NCBI RefSeq assembly: GCF_037977055.1
Contig: NZ_CP150274.1
Span: 6,758,001-6,822,000, forward strand
From: Paenibacillus sp. FSL K6-1096
Lineage (GTDB): Bacteria; Bacillota; Bacilli; Paenibacillales; Paenibacillaceae
Direction of reading: 5' to 3'
Length of the DNA: 64,000 nt
A model generated the notes under the pieces. The model was not told the origin of the DNA. It worked only from the letters and a program-made list of their open reading frames with translations, and did not search any database. The position numbers were made by a program, and so were the translations under genes. Shown here piece by piece: positions 1-7,968 of the stretch. Every line of letters starts with the position of its first letter. The first letter of the stretch is position 1.

Positions 1-779
1 TCCTTCGTCTTCACCAGAATGTGGGACGCGCGCACTTCCTCTTCCTGGTTGAAGCTAGCTTTGTTCTCATCGAAGTATTTGCTGATTTCTTCATCGGTAA
101 CGGTTACCTTCGGTTCGATCAGCTTACGGATCTCGACCTGCAGCGGCATCTGCTTCTTCAGGTCATCAATGGTCATCGAGCTCTGCTGCAAGGCGTTATT
201 CAGCGCTTCCTCGCCGCCGAACTGCTTGGTCAGGTCTTCAATTTCCTGATTGATGTCTGCATCAGTAACGGTAATGTTGGCTTTCTTGGCTTCCTGGCCT
301 ACGAGCGTGGTCGTGATCAGGTTCTCCAGGGTGGTCTTCCCGCCGGCTTCAACCAATTTATCATACAGCTCGGCTTTGGTGATGTCCGTGCCGTTCACGG
401 AAGCAACCGCTGTCTTGCTGTCATCTTTGCTGAAAGGCTGTACAACAAGCACTACAATCAGAGCCGCTGCGAGCACGAGCGAAGCAACCATCCAGCCCTT
501 GCCGCCGCCGGCTGCAGCCGGTGCAGGGGGAGGAGTGCTGCCGCCGCCAACCTTATTCATCACAGGAACAGTTTCCTCTGCCTTCGGAGCTTCAGGCTTG
601 CCGGGATCTTCAGTAGAAGCTTGTACAGATTCCTGCGGGATCAAGGCCTCTTCAGAGGAAGCCTCTTGGCCGGCAGGCTGAATCGGATCGCTGCTTTCGG
701 GTGATACTGTGGAAGGTTCACCTTCCGGGGTATTGCTGTTTTCAAGGTGTTCATTTTCATTGAAATCTTTTTTGTCCAT
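1..779 (-). CDS. PrsA/SurA-like peptidyl-prolyl isomerase, membrane anchored (C-terminus cut off by window edge)
   Basis: Reading the minus strand from an ATG at 779 gives 259 codons with no stop before the left edge, so the gene continues outside. Residues 1-95 are acidic, Pro/Glu-rich and low complexity. Residues about 96-113 form one hydrophobic membrane segment. A SurA_N-like chaperone region follows, and the parvulin rotamase domain begins near residue 252 (RASHILVKTKE is the usual entry motif). The likely role is folding or isomerising proteins outside the membrane, as PrsA does. Unlike classical PrsA there is no signal peptide with a lipobox Cys; a long cytoplasmic tail precedes the anchor. 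GGGAG lies 12 bases before the ATG. The family call is secure; equivalence to the essential PrsA lipoprotein is not. Confidence 0.85.
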   Translation of the reverse strand, partial: MDKKDFNENEHLENSNTPEGEPSTVSPESSDPIQPAGQEASSEEALIPQESVQASTEDPGKPEAPKAEETVPVMNKVGGGSTPPPAPAAAGGGKGWMVASLVLAAALIVVLVVQPFSKDDSKTAVASVNGTDITKAELYDKLVEAGGKTTLENLITTTLVGQEAKKANITVTDADINQEIEDLTKQFGGEEALNNALQQSSMTIDDLKKQMPLQVEIRKLIEPKVTVTDEEISKYFDENKASFNQEEEVRASHILVKTK

Positions 780-908
780 TATAATTAATGACTCCCTTCA
801 ATATAGGTGATGCCTGTCTTTCTACAACTTTACCAGAAAACAGGATTTCAAACCTTAAGAAAGTATAAAAAAGCACTGGTGCTTTTTAAGATTCCGTTAA
901 TAAACAGC

Positions 909-947
909 AAAAACCGGAGCAGCCATGGGGTCTCCATGCGGCTCCGG
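909..947 (-). terminator. Intrinsic terminator of the LytTR gene
   Basis: On the minus strand a GC-rich hairpin (CGGAGCCGCATGG paired with CCATGGCTGCTCCG) is followed by five T residues. It lies 26 bases after the stop of the LytTR gene. Confidence 0.75.
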
Positions 948-972
948 CTCGATGTGAGGGCGGTAATCCGGC

Positions 973-1308
973 TTAAGAGCTGAGTCCTTTGAGCAGATGG
1001 CGGATACTCTCCTGCTTGCGTCTGGGGACGCGTACGGACTTGGCATACAAGCCCATTTCGCCGAAATAGATGCAGTCATCTTCAATGGAGCTGATCTTGT
1101 TAAGGTTGACATAACAGCCCCCGTAGACATGATAATAGCTGCTGTTTGACAGTAAGCGGTTTAGTTGCTCGGCAGTCATTCTCTTTTTGATATTGTAGTT
1201 TCTGCCGTGAAAAATGACCAGGTCGTGACCTCCGACCTTAAAGAACAGAATGTCTGTCTCCACCTCGAAGTCCTCGTATACATTTCTGGCTTCCAGCAGG
1301 CTGCTCAT
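973..1308 (-). CDS. Stand-alone LytTR DNA-binding domain protein
   Basis: This 111-residue protein consists of little more than a LytTR DNA-binding domain. The hallmarks are YYHVYGGCYVNLNKI (the Y/H..xxNLxxI signature), a beta strand ending in IYFGEMG, and a basic VRVPRRKQESI segment near the C-terminus. LytTR proteins bind short direct repeats in promoters of virulence, autolysis or competence genes. Here there is no receiver or membrane sensor domain, so the input signal is unknown. The start is ATG at 1308 behind AAAGGGGG. A cre-type box sits just downstream of its predicted -10, suggesting glucose repression by CcpA. The gene is followed by its own terminator and is probably monocistronic. 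The target genes cannot be told from the sequence. Confidence 0.8.
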   Translation of the reverse strand: MSSLLEARNVYEDFEVETDILFFKVGGHDLVIFHGRNYNIKKRMTAEQLNRLLSNSSYYHVYGGCYVNLNKISSIEDDCIYFGEMGLYAKSVRVPRRKQESIRHLLKGLSS

Positions 1309-1339
1309 TCGTGTTCCCCCTTTATTATATTAACAGAGA

Positions 1340-1353
1340 TGTTAGCGCTTTCA
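1340..1353 (-). promoter_or_regulatory. Catabolite responsive element (cre) and -10 box of the LytTR gene
   Basis: On the minus strand TGAAAGCGCTAACA fits the cre consensus TGWAANCGNTNNCA at every defined position. It lies directly after a TATAAT box (1353-1358, preceded by TGC, an extended -10). A cre at this place usually acts as a CcpA roadblock. Confidence 0.6.
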
Positions 1354-1423
1354 TTATAGCATACTCTGCGGATTTTGAGAAGTCTTATTTTTGAAATGTT
1401 TTTTGTCATTTTTTCCGTTGCAT

Positions 1424-1452
1424 TTGTCATCTCTCACGAAAAAATGTAAATT
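1424..1452 (+). promoter_or_regulatory. Sigma-A promoter of the lactonase gene
   Basis: TTGTCA (1424-1429), a 17-base spacer and TAAATT (1447-1452), 33 bases before the ATG at 1485. Confidence 0.5.
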
Positions 1453-1484
1453 ATAAAGATTAGAACTTGAAGGAGGAAGGCAAG

Positions 1485-2591
1485 ATGACGGAACAAACCA
1501 AGCTGCTGCTGTTTACCGGCTCCTACGCTACAGCGGAGGACAGCGGCGTTCAGGTGTTTGCATTTGACGGTGAAGCGGGAGGGACGCTTGAGCGGCTGGA
1601 TACTGCAGCAGGCCTGACGAACCCGACATTCGTGAATGTAGACCCTTCCGGGCTGAAGCTGTATGCCATTGGCGAGAAGCGCAGCGAAGAGGGTGGCAAG
1701 GAAGGGGAAGTGATTACCTTCGCCATAGATCCCGAGAACGGCAAGCTGACGGAGCTGGCACGGATAACAACCATGCCGTCGGCTGGCGCTGGGCAGACTA
1801 CTACCTGCAATATTAACAGAGATGCGGACAGCCGCTATCTGGTTGTATGCAGCTATCACGGGGGATCGGTCGGAGTCCTCAAGCTGGATGCGGCCGGACT
1901 GCCCGAGAAGCTGACCGATACCGCCCAACATACCGGCCGCGGAGTCCTTCCGGGCCAAGACCGGCCGCATCCGCACTCGGCAATCTTCAGTCCTGATGAG
2001 CGGTTTCTGTTCGTATGCGATCTGGGGCTGGATCTGATCCGCAGCTACCGGTTGAATAAGGAAGCGGGTACACTGGAAGCCGTGCAGGATATCAAGCTGA
2101 AGGACGGAGCAGGCCCGCGTCATTTCGTATTCCACCAGGACGGCAAGTCCGCATACGTTATTAATGAGCTGGACAGCACGGTGACTTCCTTCCTGTATGA
2201 TGCGGAGACAGGTAATTTGCAGACTGCCGCCACTGTGTCTACACTGCCGGATGGACAGGCTGCTGACGGCAACAGCTGCGCGGAGATCGCTTTCTCGAAG
2301 GACGGCAAGTATCTGTACGGCTCCAACCGCGGACACGACAGCATTGTGGTATACGCAGTCGATGCGGAGACCGCCGGACTGACGCTGGTGGAGCATGTGT
2401 CCACCCGGGGCGGGCATCCGCGCCACTTCTGTATCACACCGGACGGCGCTTACCTGATTGTGGCGAACCGGGACGGCAATAATCTGGTCGTCTTCTCTCT
2501 GGACCCTGCCAGCGGACGTCTGGCCTTCACCGGGCATACAGCGGAGCTGACGAAGCCGGTCTGTGTGATGCCTGCCGTCTTCCCCGCCTAA
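1485..2591 (+). CDS. pgl: 6-phosphogluconolactonase (beta-propeller, YkgB/YbhE type)
   Basis: The 368-residue protein belongs to the seven-bladed propeller lactonase family (PF10282). It hydrolyses 6-phosphogluconolactone in the oxidative pentose phosphate pathway, in the cytosol. Typical blade signatures are present: LLLFTGSYA at the start, VNVDPSGLKLYAI, HPHSAIFSPDERFLFVCDLG, GAGPRHFVFH and GHPRHFCITPDGAYLIVAN. The length matches the family. The start is ATG 1485, behind a strong GAAGGAGG at 1469-1476. A TTG at 1467 is also in frame but lies upstream of that site. The gene stands alone between promoter and terminator. Family members also include muconate-type lactonases, so the exact substrate is inferred. 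Confidence 0.85.
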   Translation: MTEQTKLLLFTGSYATAEDSGVQVFAFDGEAGGTLERLDTAAGLTNPTFVNVDPSGLKLYAIGEKRSEEGGKEGEVITFAIDPENGKLTELARITTMPSAGAGQTTTCNINRDADSRYLVVCSYHGGSVGVLKLDAAGLPEKLTDTAQHTGRGVLPGQDRPHPHSAIFSPDERFLFVCDLGLDLIRSYRLNKEAGTLEAVQDIKLKDGAGPRHFVFHQDGKSAYVINELDSTVTSFLYDAETGNLQTAATVSTLPDGQAADGNSCAEIAFSKDGKYLYGSNRGHDSIVVYAVDAETAGLTLVEHVSTRGGHPRHFCITPDGAYLIVANRDGNNLVVFSLDPASGRLAFTGHTAELTKPVCVMPAVFPA

Positions 2592-2628
2592 AAGGGGTTA
2601 CGTCTGATCCTAAGCCTTGGACAACGGC

Positions 2629-2666
2629 AAAAGGAACACCGGAGCAGTGCTTCCGGTGTTCCTTTT
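2629..2666. terminator. Bidirectional terminator between lactonase and Hfq-like genes
   Basis: Perfect 15-base arms (2629-2643 and 2652-2666, AAAAGGAACACCGGA and its complement) with an 8-base loop. A/T runs flank both sides, serving two convergent genes. Confidence 0.85.
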
Positions 2667-2720
2667 GGCTTCGAGGACGGTTGATTGGGAATGTTGGGAG
2701 TAGGCAGCCGCGCAGGCGGC

Positions 2721-2942
2721 TTATTTCAGTGAGACGGGCTTCAGCGGCACTACAGTCGAGACTGCGGATTTGAAGAGCACATTCTGCCTGCCGTCCCCCT
2801 GGCCCTGCAAGGTAATTGTATAAGCATCATAAGAGGTTACCAGTCCCTGCATTTTGACTCCGTTCGTTGTAAAAATCGTCACGGGCATCTTGGTTGAGAT
2901 GCACTGGTTCAACAAACGTTCCTGCAATTTTAGACTTTCCAC
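2721..2942 (-). CDS. Divergent Hfq-like Sm-fold RNA-binding protein
   Basis: Starting at GTG 2942 gives 73 residues, the usual length of Bacillus-type Hfq. Hfq landmarks align along the whole protein: QERLLNQ (Sm1 helix), VTIFTTNGVKMQGLV (Sm1 strands), YDAYTITL, and the Sm2 segment LFKSAVSTVVP in place of the canonical YKHAISTxxP. Hfq forms ring hexamers that bind small RNAs and mRNAs. Here the conserved KHAIST is KSAVST, so the histidine of the proximal RNA site is lost. An ATG at 2987 is in frame but has no ribosome site and lies in the promoter-like AT-rich stretch, whereas GGAG precedes the GTG. It is probably a second Hfq paralogue, since a canonical hfq normally lies elsewhere (next to miaA). 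Confidence 0.75.
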   Translation of the reverse strand: MESLKLQERLLNQCISTKMPVTIFTTNGVKMQGLVTSYDAYTITLQGQGDGRQNVLFKSAVSTVVPLKPVSLK

Positions 2943-3053
2943 TTGGGCAGCACTCCATCTGTATATAATATAATTTCTCCAGGTCATTATAACACGGGAC
3001 AGACCTCCCCAGGAAATGTGTTACAGGCTAGACAAATAGACAAGGGGGCAGTT

Positions 3054-3701
3054 ATGCTATATTATCGTTACTGGTCCAGGGGCTTCCGCCGGTTTCTCTG
3101 GTTTGCCCTGGCCTTCATTCTGATCGCCCTGCTTGTAAGGCTGGGCGGTGCGGCCGGCTTCGACCGTGCCGTGATCACCTTCGTGCAGTCCATGGAGTCT
3201 CCGCCGCTGACGGCGCTTGCCAAGGGCTTGTCCCTGGTCGGCTCCTCGAAGCTTGCCATCGGGATCTCGCTGGTGACCATACTCATCCTGTTCTTCGCGC
3301 TGAAGCACCGGCTGGAGCTTGTCCTGTTCCTGTGGGTCGGCCTCGGCTCGCAGCTGCTGAACACATTGCTGAAGCAATGGTTCCACCGCGAGCGTCCAAG
3401 CTTTCACCGCCTGATTGAACAGGCCGGATACAGCTTCCCGAGCGGACACTCGATGGCCGCGTTCTCTTTATACGGAGTCATAGCTTATCTCCTGTGGCGG
3501 CATATGCGCAACGGAAGCGAACGGGTTCTGCTGATTCTGTTCACGGTGCTGATGACCGGGGGGATCGGCTGGAGCCGGATCTACTTAGGCGTGCATTATC
3601 CGAGCGATGTCATCGGGGGATATGCCGCAAGCGGCGCCTGGCTGATGCTGTCTGCGGCCTGCTTCGAGGCTTACAGGAACCGGCAGGCGCGTAAGGAGTA
3701 G
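3054..3701 (+). CDS. PAP2-family membrane phosphatase
   Basis: A 215-residue polytopic protein of the type-2 phosphatidic acid phosphatase family. All three catalytic motifs are visible: KQWFHRERP (KX6RP), SFPSGHS (PSGH) and SRIYLGVHYPSD (SRX5HX3D). About five to six hydrophobic segments surround them. Such enzymes dephosphorylate lipid phosphates such as undecaprenyl pyrophosphate (BcrC/YodM type) or phosphatidylglycerophosphate on the outer face of the membrane. The ATG at 3054 follows CAAGGGGG; an upstream in-frame extension to 2943 is rejected because it reads through promoter sequence. The gene is divergent from the Hfq-like gene and ends in a strong terminator. The substrate cannot be assigned. 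Confidence 0.88.
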   Translation: MLYYRYWSRGFRRFLWFALAFILIALLVRLGGAAGFDRAVITFVQSMESPPLTALAKGLSLVGSSKLAIGISLVTILILFFALKHRLELVLFLWVGLGSQLLNTLLKQWFHRERPSFHRLIEQAGYSFPSGHSMAAFSLYGVIAYLLWRHMRNGSERVLLILFTVLMTGGIGWSRIYLGVHYPSDVIGGYAASGAWLMLSAACFEAYRNRQARKE

Positions 3702-3710
3702 GGCCTATAT

Positions 3711-3760
3711 ACAGCAAGAAGGATGCCCGTACCTGACCGGCCGGGCATCCTTCTTGCTGT
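3711..3760. terminator. Bidirectional terminator
   Basis: Perfect 19-base arms, 3711-3729 and 3742-3760 (ACAGCAAGAAGGATGCCCG and its complement), between two convergent genes. Confidence 0.9.
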
Positions 3761-3778
3761 GAATATATGACAGAGCCG

Positions 3779-4285
3779 TTACGGGGCCTTCGTTGCAGCC
3801 GGTGAAGGCGACGGCTTCACCTGATGGAGCTGGGCGGTGCGGGCCAGGCTGCGCTTGATCAGCACCGGCAGGCCAGGCTTCAGCTTAACGGCGTCTTCCG
3901 GCTTCAGCTTCCCTTCCCTGACGAATTCATCCAGCTTGAGACTGGCGGCTTCGCTCAGCTTCTGGACATACTGCTCTTCGTTCCAGCCCTTCTTCTCCTG
4001 GGCCAGCCCGGGGAGCGTCTTGCCGGAGGCCAGGCTTCTGATCAGCTCGGAGCGGTCCATGCCGAGCAGCTTGGCCGACTCGTTCACAATGAAATGAGCG
4101 CCGGCTCTGAAGTTCCGCTCCCCGTGATGGTGATGGGGATGACCATGCTCCGGGCCGGCGTGGACGGAATCCCGCGGTGCGGCTGGCGTGGACCGGGGCG
4201 GCTGCTCAGCCCGGGCAGAGACTGGAGCCGCCACAAGCATCAGGGCTGCGGCGCAGACCGTTATTGCTTTTATACTTTTGATCAA
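3779..4285 (-). CDS. Secreted His-rich hypothetical protein
   Basis: 168 residues with a Sec signal peptide (MIKSIKAITVCAAALMLVAA, cleavage probably after SARA). A His-rich stretch (HAGPEHGHPHHHHGE) follows that could bind metal. From about residue 65 there is one copy of a helical module (AKLLGMDRSELIRSLASGK, then LPGLAQEKG-like, then LDEFVREGKLKPEDA). This resembles the repeat found in many Gram-positive secreted proteins, where it reads LGLTxEELxxxLxxGKSLAxIA. The tail is Pro/Ser/Ala-rich. Its role is unknown; localisation outside the cell is well supported. It converges on the PAP2 gene and shares its terminator. Confidence 0.75.
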   Translation of the reverse strand: MIKSIKAITVCAAALMLVAAPVSARAEQPPRSTPAAPRDSVHAGPEHGHPHHHHGERNFRAGAHFIVNESAKLLGMDRSELIRSLASGKTLPGLAQEKKGWNEEQYVQKLSEAASLKLDEFVREGKLKPEDAVKLKPGLPVLIKRSLARTAQLHQVKPSPSPAATKAP

Positions 4286-4455
4286 GCGAAATCACCTCTT
4301 CTTAACGTTTAGAACTGCCCTGAAATTCGCCAGTACAGTTCATGGGTAATAATGTGTGTGCAATTATTAGGGATTCACCGAATGCCCTCAGGATATACAT
4401 ACATGATTAAGATCATCGGTACTATAATAAACACATGCTTCCGGGAGGGATGGAA

Positions 4456-5511
4456 TTGGCTTTTGGCGCCCGCATACTTAAGACAGGAATGGCCGTTACA
4501 CTTGCACTGTATCTGTCCGTTCTATTTAACTTTGCTTCTCCTGTAGGGGCAGCTATTGCGGCAATCTTTGCCATGCAGCCGTCCCTGTACAGATCGTGGC
4601 GGTATTTCCTGGATCAGATTCAGACCAGCACCATGGGGGCGGTGATCGCGCTGCTCGGCGGAATGGTGCTGTCGAACGAACCGATTGCGGTCGGGCTGGT
4701 ATGTATTCTGGTGATTATGATCAGCATGAAAATGAACCGCGCCGACACGATCGGCCTGACGCTGGTCACAGTCATCTCCGTCATGGAGGCCTCCGGGCAG
4801 TGGCAATTTGCGTTAACCCGGTTCCTGCTGACATTGACCGGGATACTCTCAGCTTTTATTATCAATATATCTGTATTTCCGCCCCAGCCGCGCAAGCAGT
4901 ATATCCAGCAGATCGAGAATGTGTTCACCAGCCTGTCGCTGCTGCTGCGGACTGCGGTCTCGCATGAGATGAAGGAGAGCGTCTTCCGGGATGAGAAGAA
5001 CGGGCTGGAGGGCGCGATCAAGGCGCTGGCTGACAAATATGCCCTGTTCGAGGAAGAGCAGAAGCAGCTCAGAAGAGCCAAGTACAGCCAGACCAGACAG
5101 ATGGTCGTCTACAAGAACCTGCTGAATTCGCTGCAAAAAGGGTATCAGGTGCTGGAGGCTATCGACCGCCATTATTTCCAGGCTGAACGCACAGAGCATA
5201 CCGATGAGCTGTTCGACCTGCATCTGGAGCAACTGATCAAATACCATGAATATATTCTGCTGAAATTCGAGGATAAGCTGAAGCCGGGCGCGAATGATTC
5301 CGAGCCGCTGGCAGAGGACAATGACAACTTTCTCAAGGCGGCGATCAACGGCTATGACCCGTCAAAGGCGGGGCAGCTCCGGCTGTCAGTGGTGGCCGCG
5401 GCGATCTACGATTACGGCTACCAGCTGGAGCGCCTGGACAAGGTTGCCGACCAGATCAACCGGATGAACGGGGAAGACAAGGACAGCACTGAGCTTAGTG
5501 ACAAAATGTAA
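4456..5511 (+). CDS. Aromatic acid exporter family (ArAE/FUSC) membrane protein
   Basis: About 351 residues. The N-terminal half has roughly five to six membrane segments (MAVTLALYLSVLF, GAAIAAIFAMQPSLYRSW, MGAVIALLGGMVL, VGLVCILVIMISMKM, LLTLTGILSAFIINI). The C-terminal half is a long, charged, helical cytoplasmic domain. This is the ArAE_1/ArAE_1_C layout of Bacillus YgaE/YqjA-like proteins, which may export small aromatic acids or be structural. I chose TTG 4456 because GGGAGGG (4443-4449) sits 6-7 bases before it. ATG 4435 has no ribosome site, and ATG 4450 abuts the site. The following helD gene begins 47 bases later and may be co-transcribed. No substrate can be read from the sequence. 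Confidence 0.8.
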   Translation: MAFGARILKTGMAVTLALYLSVLFNFASPVGAAIAAIFAMQPSLYRSWRYFLDQIQTSTMGAVIALLGGMVLSNEPIAVGLVCILVIMISMKMNRADTIGLTLVTVISVMEASGQWQFALTRFLLTLTGILSAFIINISVFPPQPRKQYIQQIENVFTSLSLLLRTAVSHEMKESVFRDEKNGLEGAIKALADKYALFEEEQKQLRRAKYSQTRQMVVYKNLLNSLQKGYQVLEAIDRHYFQAERTEHTDELFDLHLEQLIKYHEYILLKFEDKLKPGANDSEPLAEDNDNFLKAAINGYDPSKAGQLRLSVVAAAIYDYGYQLERLDKVADQINRMNGEDKDSTELSDKM

Positions 5512-5558
5512 ACGGACGCCGTATTTAGCGAACAAGAGAGCTTTGCAAAGGGGATGAG

Positions 5559-7922
5559 ATGCACTTGGATAAACATGATCGTGAATGGCAGGAGGAGCAG
5601 GAGCGTGTAACGGGAATTACCAGACTGTTATCCGGCCGTATTCGGCTGCTGTCGGAGGAGCTGGGGCTCCACCGGACGGATGTCGTGGATATGCGTAAGG
5701 ACTTCTGGGAAGAGGTGACTGTGAACTTCAGCAGCCCGGACGATCTGGGGGAGACCTCAACCAGCCTGCGGCAGCAGGCCCAGATTCTGAACGAGCGTGA
5801 GCGCCATCACCTGCAGTCCAGCAAGGCGCTTAAGAAATATAAGAAGCTGGTCGTCTCCCCATACTTCGGGCGGATTGACTTCAAGGAGTCCGCAGACGAG
5901 CAGGCTGAACGGATCTATCTCGGCATCGGCTCACTGATGGAGGATGACGGGACCTTCCTGATCTATGACTGGCGGGCACCCATATCCAGCCTGTATTACG
6001 ACGGCGCACCCGGTCCGGCGGCTTATGAGACGCCGGGAGGCCTGATTACCGGGACGATGGAACGCAAGCGCCAGTATGTGATAGACGATGGTGAAATTGA
6101 GGTGATGTTCGACACCGGCATGACCATCGGCGATGAGCTGCTGCAGCAGGTGCTGAGCCACAGCGCGGATGACCGGATGAAGTCGATTGTCGCCACCATC
6201 CAGAAGGAGCAGAACGCGGTCATCCGCAATGACCGCAGCCGGATGCTGGTGGTGCAGGGGGCTGCCGGCAGCGGGAAGACCTCGGCCGCGCTCCAGCGGG
6301 TAGCCTATCTGCTCTACAAGTACCGTGAGGTGCTTCAGGCGGATCAGATGCTGCTGTTCTCGCCAAACCCGCTCTTTAACAGCTATGTATCCACGGTGCT
6401 GCCGGAGCTGGGCGAGGAGAACATGCAGCAGACGACCTTCCAGATGTACCTGGAGCACCGTCTGGGGCAGGAATTCCAGCTGGAGGATGTGTTCAGCCAG
6501 ACGGAGAGCCTGCTGAATGCCCCGGATACGCCGGAGGCCTCGATCCGCAGAGAAGGCATCGCCTATAAATCGTCCGTGGTGTTTCTGGATGTTATCCGGC
6601 GTTATGTGAACCTGCTGGAGCATGAGGGAATGCTGTTCAAGCCGCTGATGTTCCAGGGCCGGGCGGTGGTCAGCAAGGATGAGATGGTGCGCCAGTTCTA
6701 CAGCTATGATCCGGGGATCAAGCTGGCGAACCGGATCGAGCTGATGACAGGCTGGCTGTTGAAGCGGGTCGCTGCATTCGGTGCGGAAGAGCGGAGTGCC
6801 GCATGGGTCGATGAGCAGATCGAGCTGATGGACAACAGCGATTATCAGCGGGCCTACAATATGATGCGCCGCAAGGGCGGAGGCCACAACGAGAGCTTCG
6901 ATGATTATGAGATGGAGCGGGTGCTGCTCGCCCGGTATGTGGTCAGCCAGCGGCTCAAGCCGCTGCGCGGATGGACCAAACGCGGCCGCTTTGTAGATGT
7001 CAAGGGCCTGTACAGCAGGCTGTTCCAGAGCCGCGAATTCATCGGGAGCCTGGATAACCGCCAGCCGCTGCCGGATGCGTGGGAAGAGATCTGCGAATAT
7101 ACGCTGGGTGTTCTTGGCCGGAATGAGCTGGCGTATGAGGATGCCACTCCGTTCCTGTATTTGAAGGAGCTGAGCCAGGGGTTCCGCACGAATACGCTAA
7201 TCCGGCATGTCATTGTCGATGAGGTGCAGGATTATTCCCCGTTCCAGCTCGAATTCATGCGCCGGCTGTTCCCGCGGGCCAAAATGACAGTGCTGGGCGA
7301 CCTCAACCAGGCGATCTATGCCCAAGGGGAGGTGCTGGGCGATCTGGCCGGACTGGTCAGCATCTACGGGGAGGAGAACACCGAAGTGATCTCGTTGACC
7401 CGCAGCTACCGCTCCACCTATGAGATTGTCGAGTTCACCCGGGCGATGATTCCCGGCGGCGAGAAGATTATCCCCTTCAACCGGCGGGGCGAGGAGCCGC
7501 TGCTGACCGTGGTGGAGAGTGAAGCAGACCTGCTGTCTTCGGTGGAACAGGATGTGCTGGAGCTTCATGCCCGGGGCTATCACTATGTGGCGGTCATCTG
7601 CAAATCGGCTGAGGAGAGCGCACAGGTGCACAGCGCACTGGAGCAGAAGCTGGCGGTGCGGCTGGTGACGAAGGAAACGCCTAATTTCCAAAAAGGAACG
7701 CTGGTGCTTCCCGCTTATCTCGCCAAGGGTGTCGAGTTCGATGCGGTCATCATCTATGACGGTTCAGCCGCGAAGTATGGCCGTGAGCATGAGCGCAAGC
7801 TGTTCTATACCGCCTGCACCCGGGCCATGCATCTGCTGCATATCTACAGCCTGGGACAGCCCAGTCCGTTCCTGCCTGCTGCGGCACGTGATACGGTGGC
7901 GGCAGGTACACGCCAGAATTGA
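5559..7922 (+). CDS. helD: HelD, RNA polymerase recycling helicase-like motor
   Basis: 787 residues, the usual HelD length. The charged N-terminal helical arm (residues 1-70) matches the part that enters the RNA polymerase secondary channel. Motor motifs follow: Walker A GAAGSGKTSA near residue 235, HVIVDEVQDYSPFQ (Walker B and Q-linked motif) near 550, LGDLNQAIY, SYRSTYEI, and KGVEFDAVIIYD with YTACTRAMH at the C-terminus. YFGRIDF and the IYDWRAPISSLYYD segment before Walker A are also diagnostic. HelD uses ATP to remove stalled or post-termination RNA polymerase from DNA or RNA. The ATG follows AAGGGGATGAG. A terminator ends the unit. Confidence 0.93.
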   Translation: MHLDKHDREWQEEQERVTGITRLLSGRIRLLSEELGLHRTDVVDMRKDFWEEVTVNFSSPDDLGETSTSLRQQAQILNERERHHLQSSKALKKYKKLVVSPYFGRIDFKESADEQAERIYLGIGSLMEDDGTFLIYDWRAPISSLYYDGAPGPAAYETPGGLITGTMERKRQYVIDDGEIEVMFDTGMTIGDELLQQVLSHSADDRMKSIVATIQKEQNAVIRNDRSRMLVVQGAAGSGKTSAALQRVAYLLYKYREVLQADQMLLFSPNPLFNSYVSTVLPELGEENMQQTTFQMYLEHRLGQEFQLEDVFSQTESLLNAPDTPEASIRREGIAYKSSVVFLDVIRRYVNLLEHEGMLFKPLMFQGRAVVSKDEMVRQFYSYDPGIKLANRIELMTGWLLKRVAAFGAEERSAAWVDEQIELMDNSDYQRAYNMMRRKGGGHNESFDDYEMERVLLARYVVSQRLKPLRGWTKRGRFVDVKGLYSRLFQSREFIGSLDNRQPLPDAWEEICEYTLGVLGRNELAYEDATPFLYLKELSQGFRTNTLIRHVIVDEVQDYSPFQLEFMRRLFPRAKMTVLGDLNQAIYAQGEVLGDLAGLVSIYGEENTEVISLTRSYRSTYEIVEFTRAMIPGGEKIIPFNRRGEEPLLTVVESEADLLSSVEQDVLELHARGYHYVAVICKSAEESAQVHSALEQKLAVRLVTKETPNFQKGTLVLPAYLAKGVEFDAVIIYDGSAAKYGREHERKLFYTACTRAMHLLHIYSLGQPSPFLPAAARDTVAAGTRQN

Positions 7923-7926
7923 ATAC

Positions 7927-7965
7927 AAAGAAGCCGTCTGTGCATATCACGCAGGCGGCTTCTTC
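7927..7965. terminator. Terminator between helD and the MFS gene
   Basis: AAAGAAGCCGTCTG and CAGGCGGCTTCTT form a stem with one G-U pair, followed by TCTTGTT. It can serve both convergent genes. Confidence 0.75.
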
Positions 7966-7968
7966 TTG

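Noticed and set aside
21..704. Plus-strand frames of 227 and 143 codons at the left edge
   Set aside because: They are antisense to the PrsA-like gene, whose membrane and rotamase motifs are clear.
1434..2537. 367-codon frame antisense to the lactonase gene
   Set aside because: Mirror frame of a strong family match with promoter and ribosome site on the plus strand.
5931..6887. 318-codon frame antisense to helD
   Set aside because: No ribosome site or domain; helD motifs are on the other strand.
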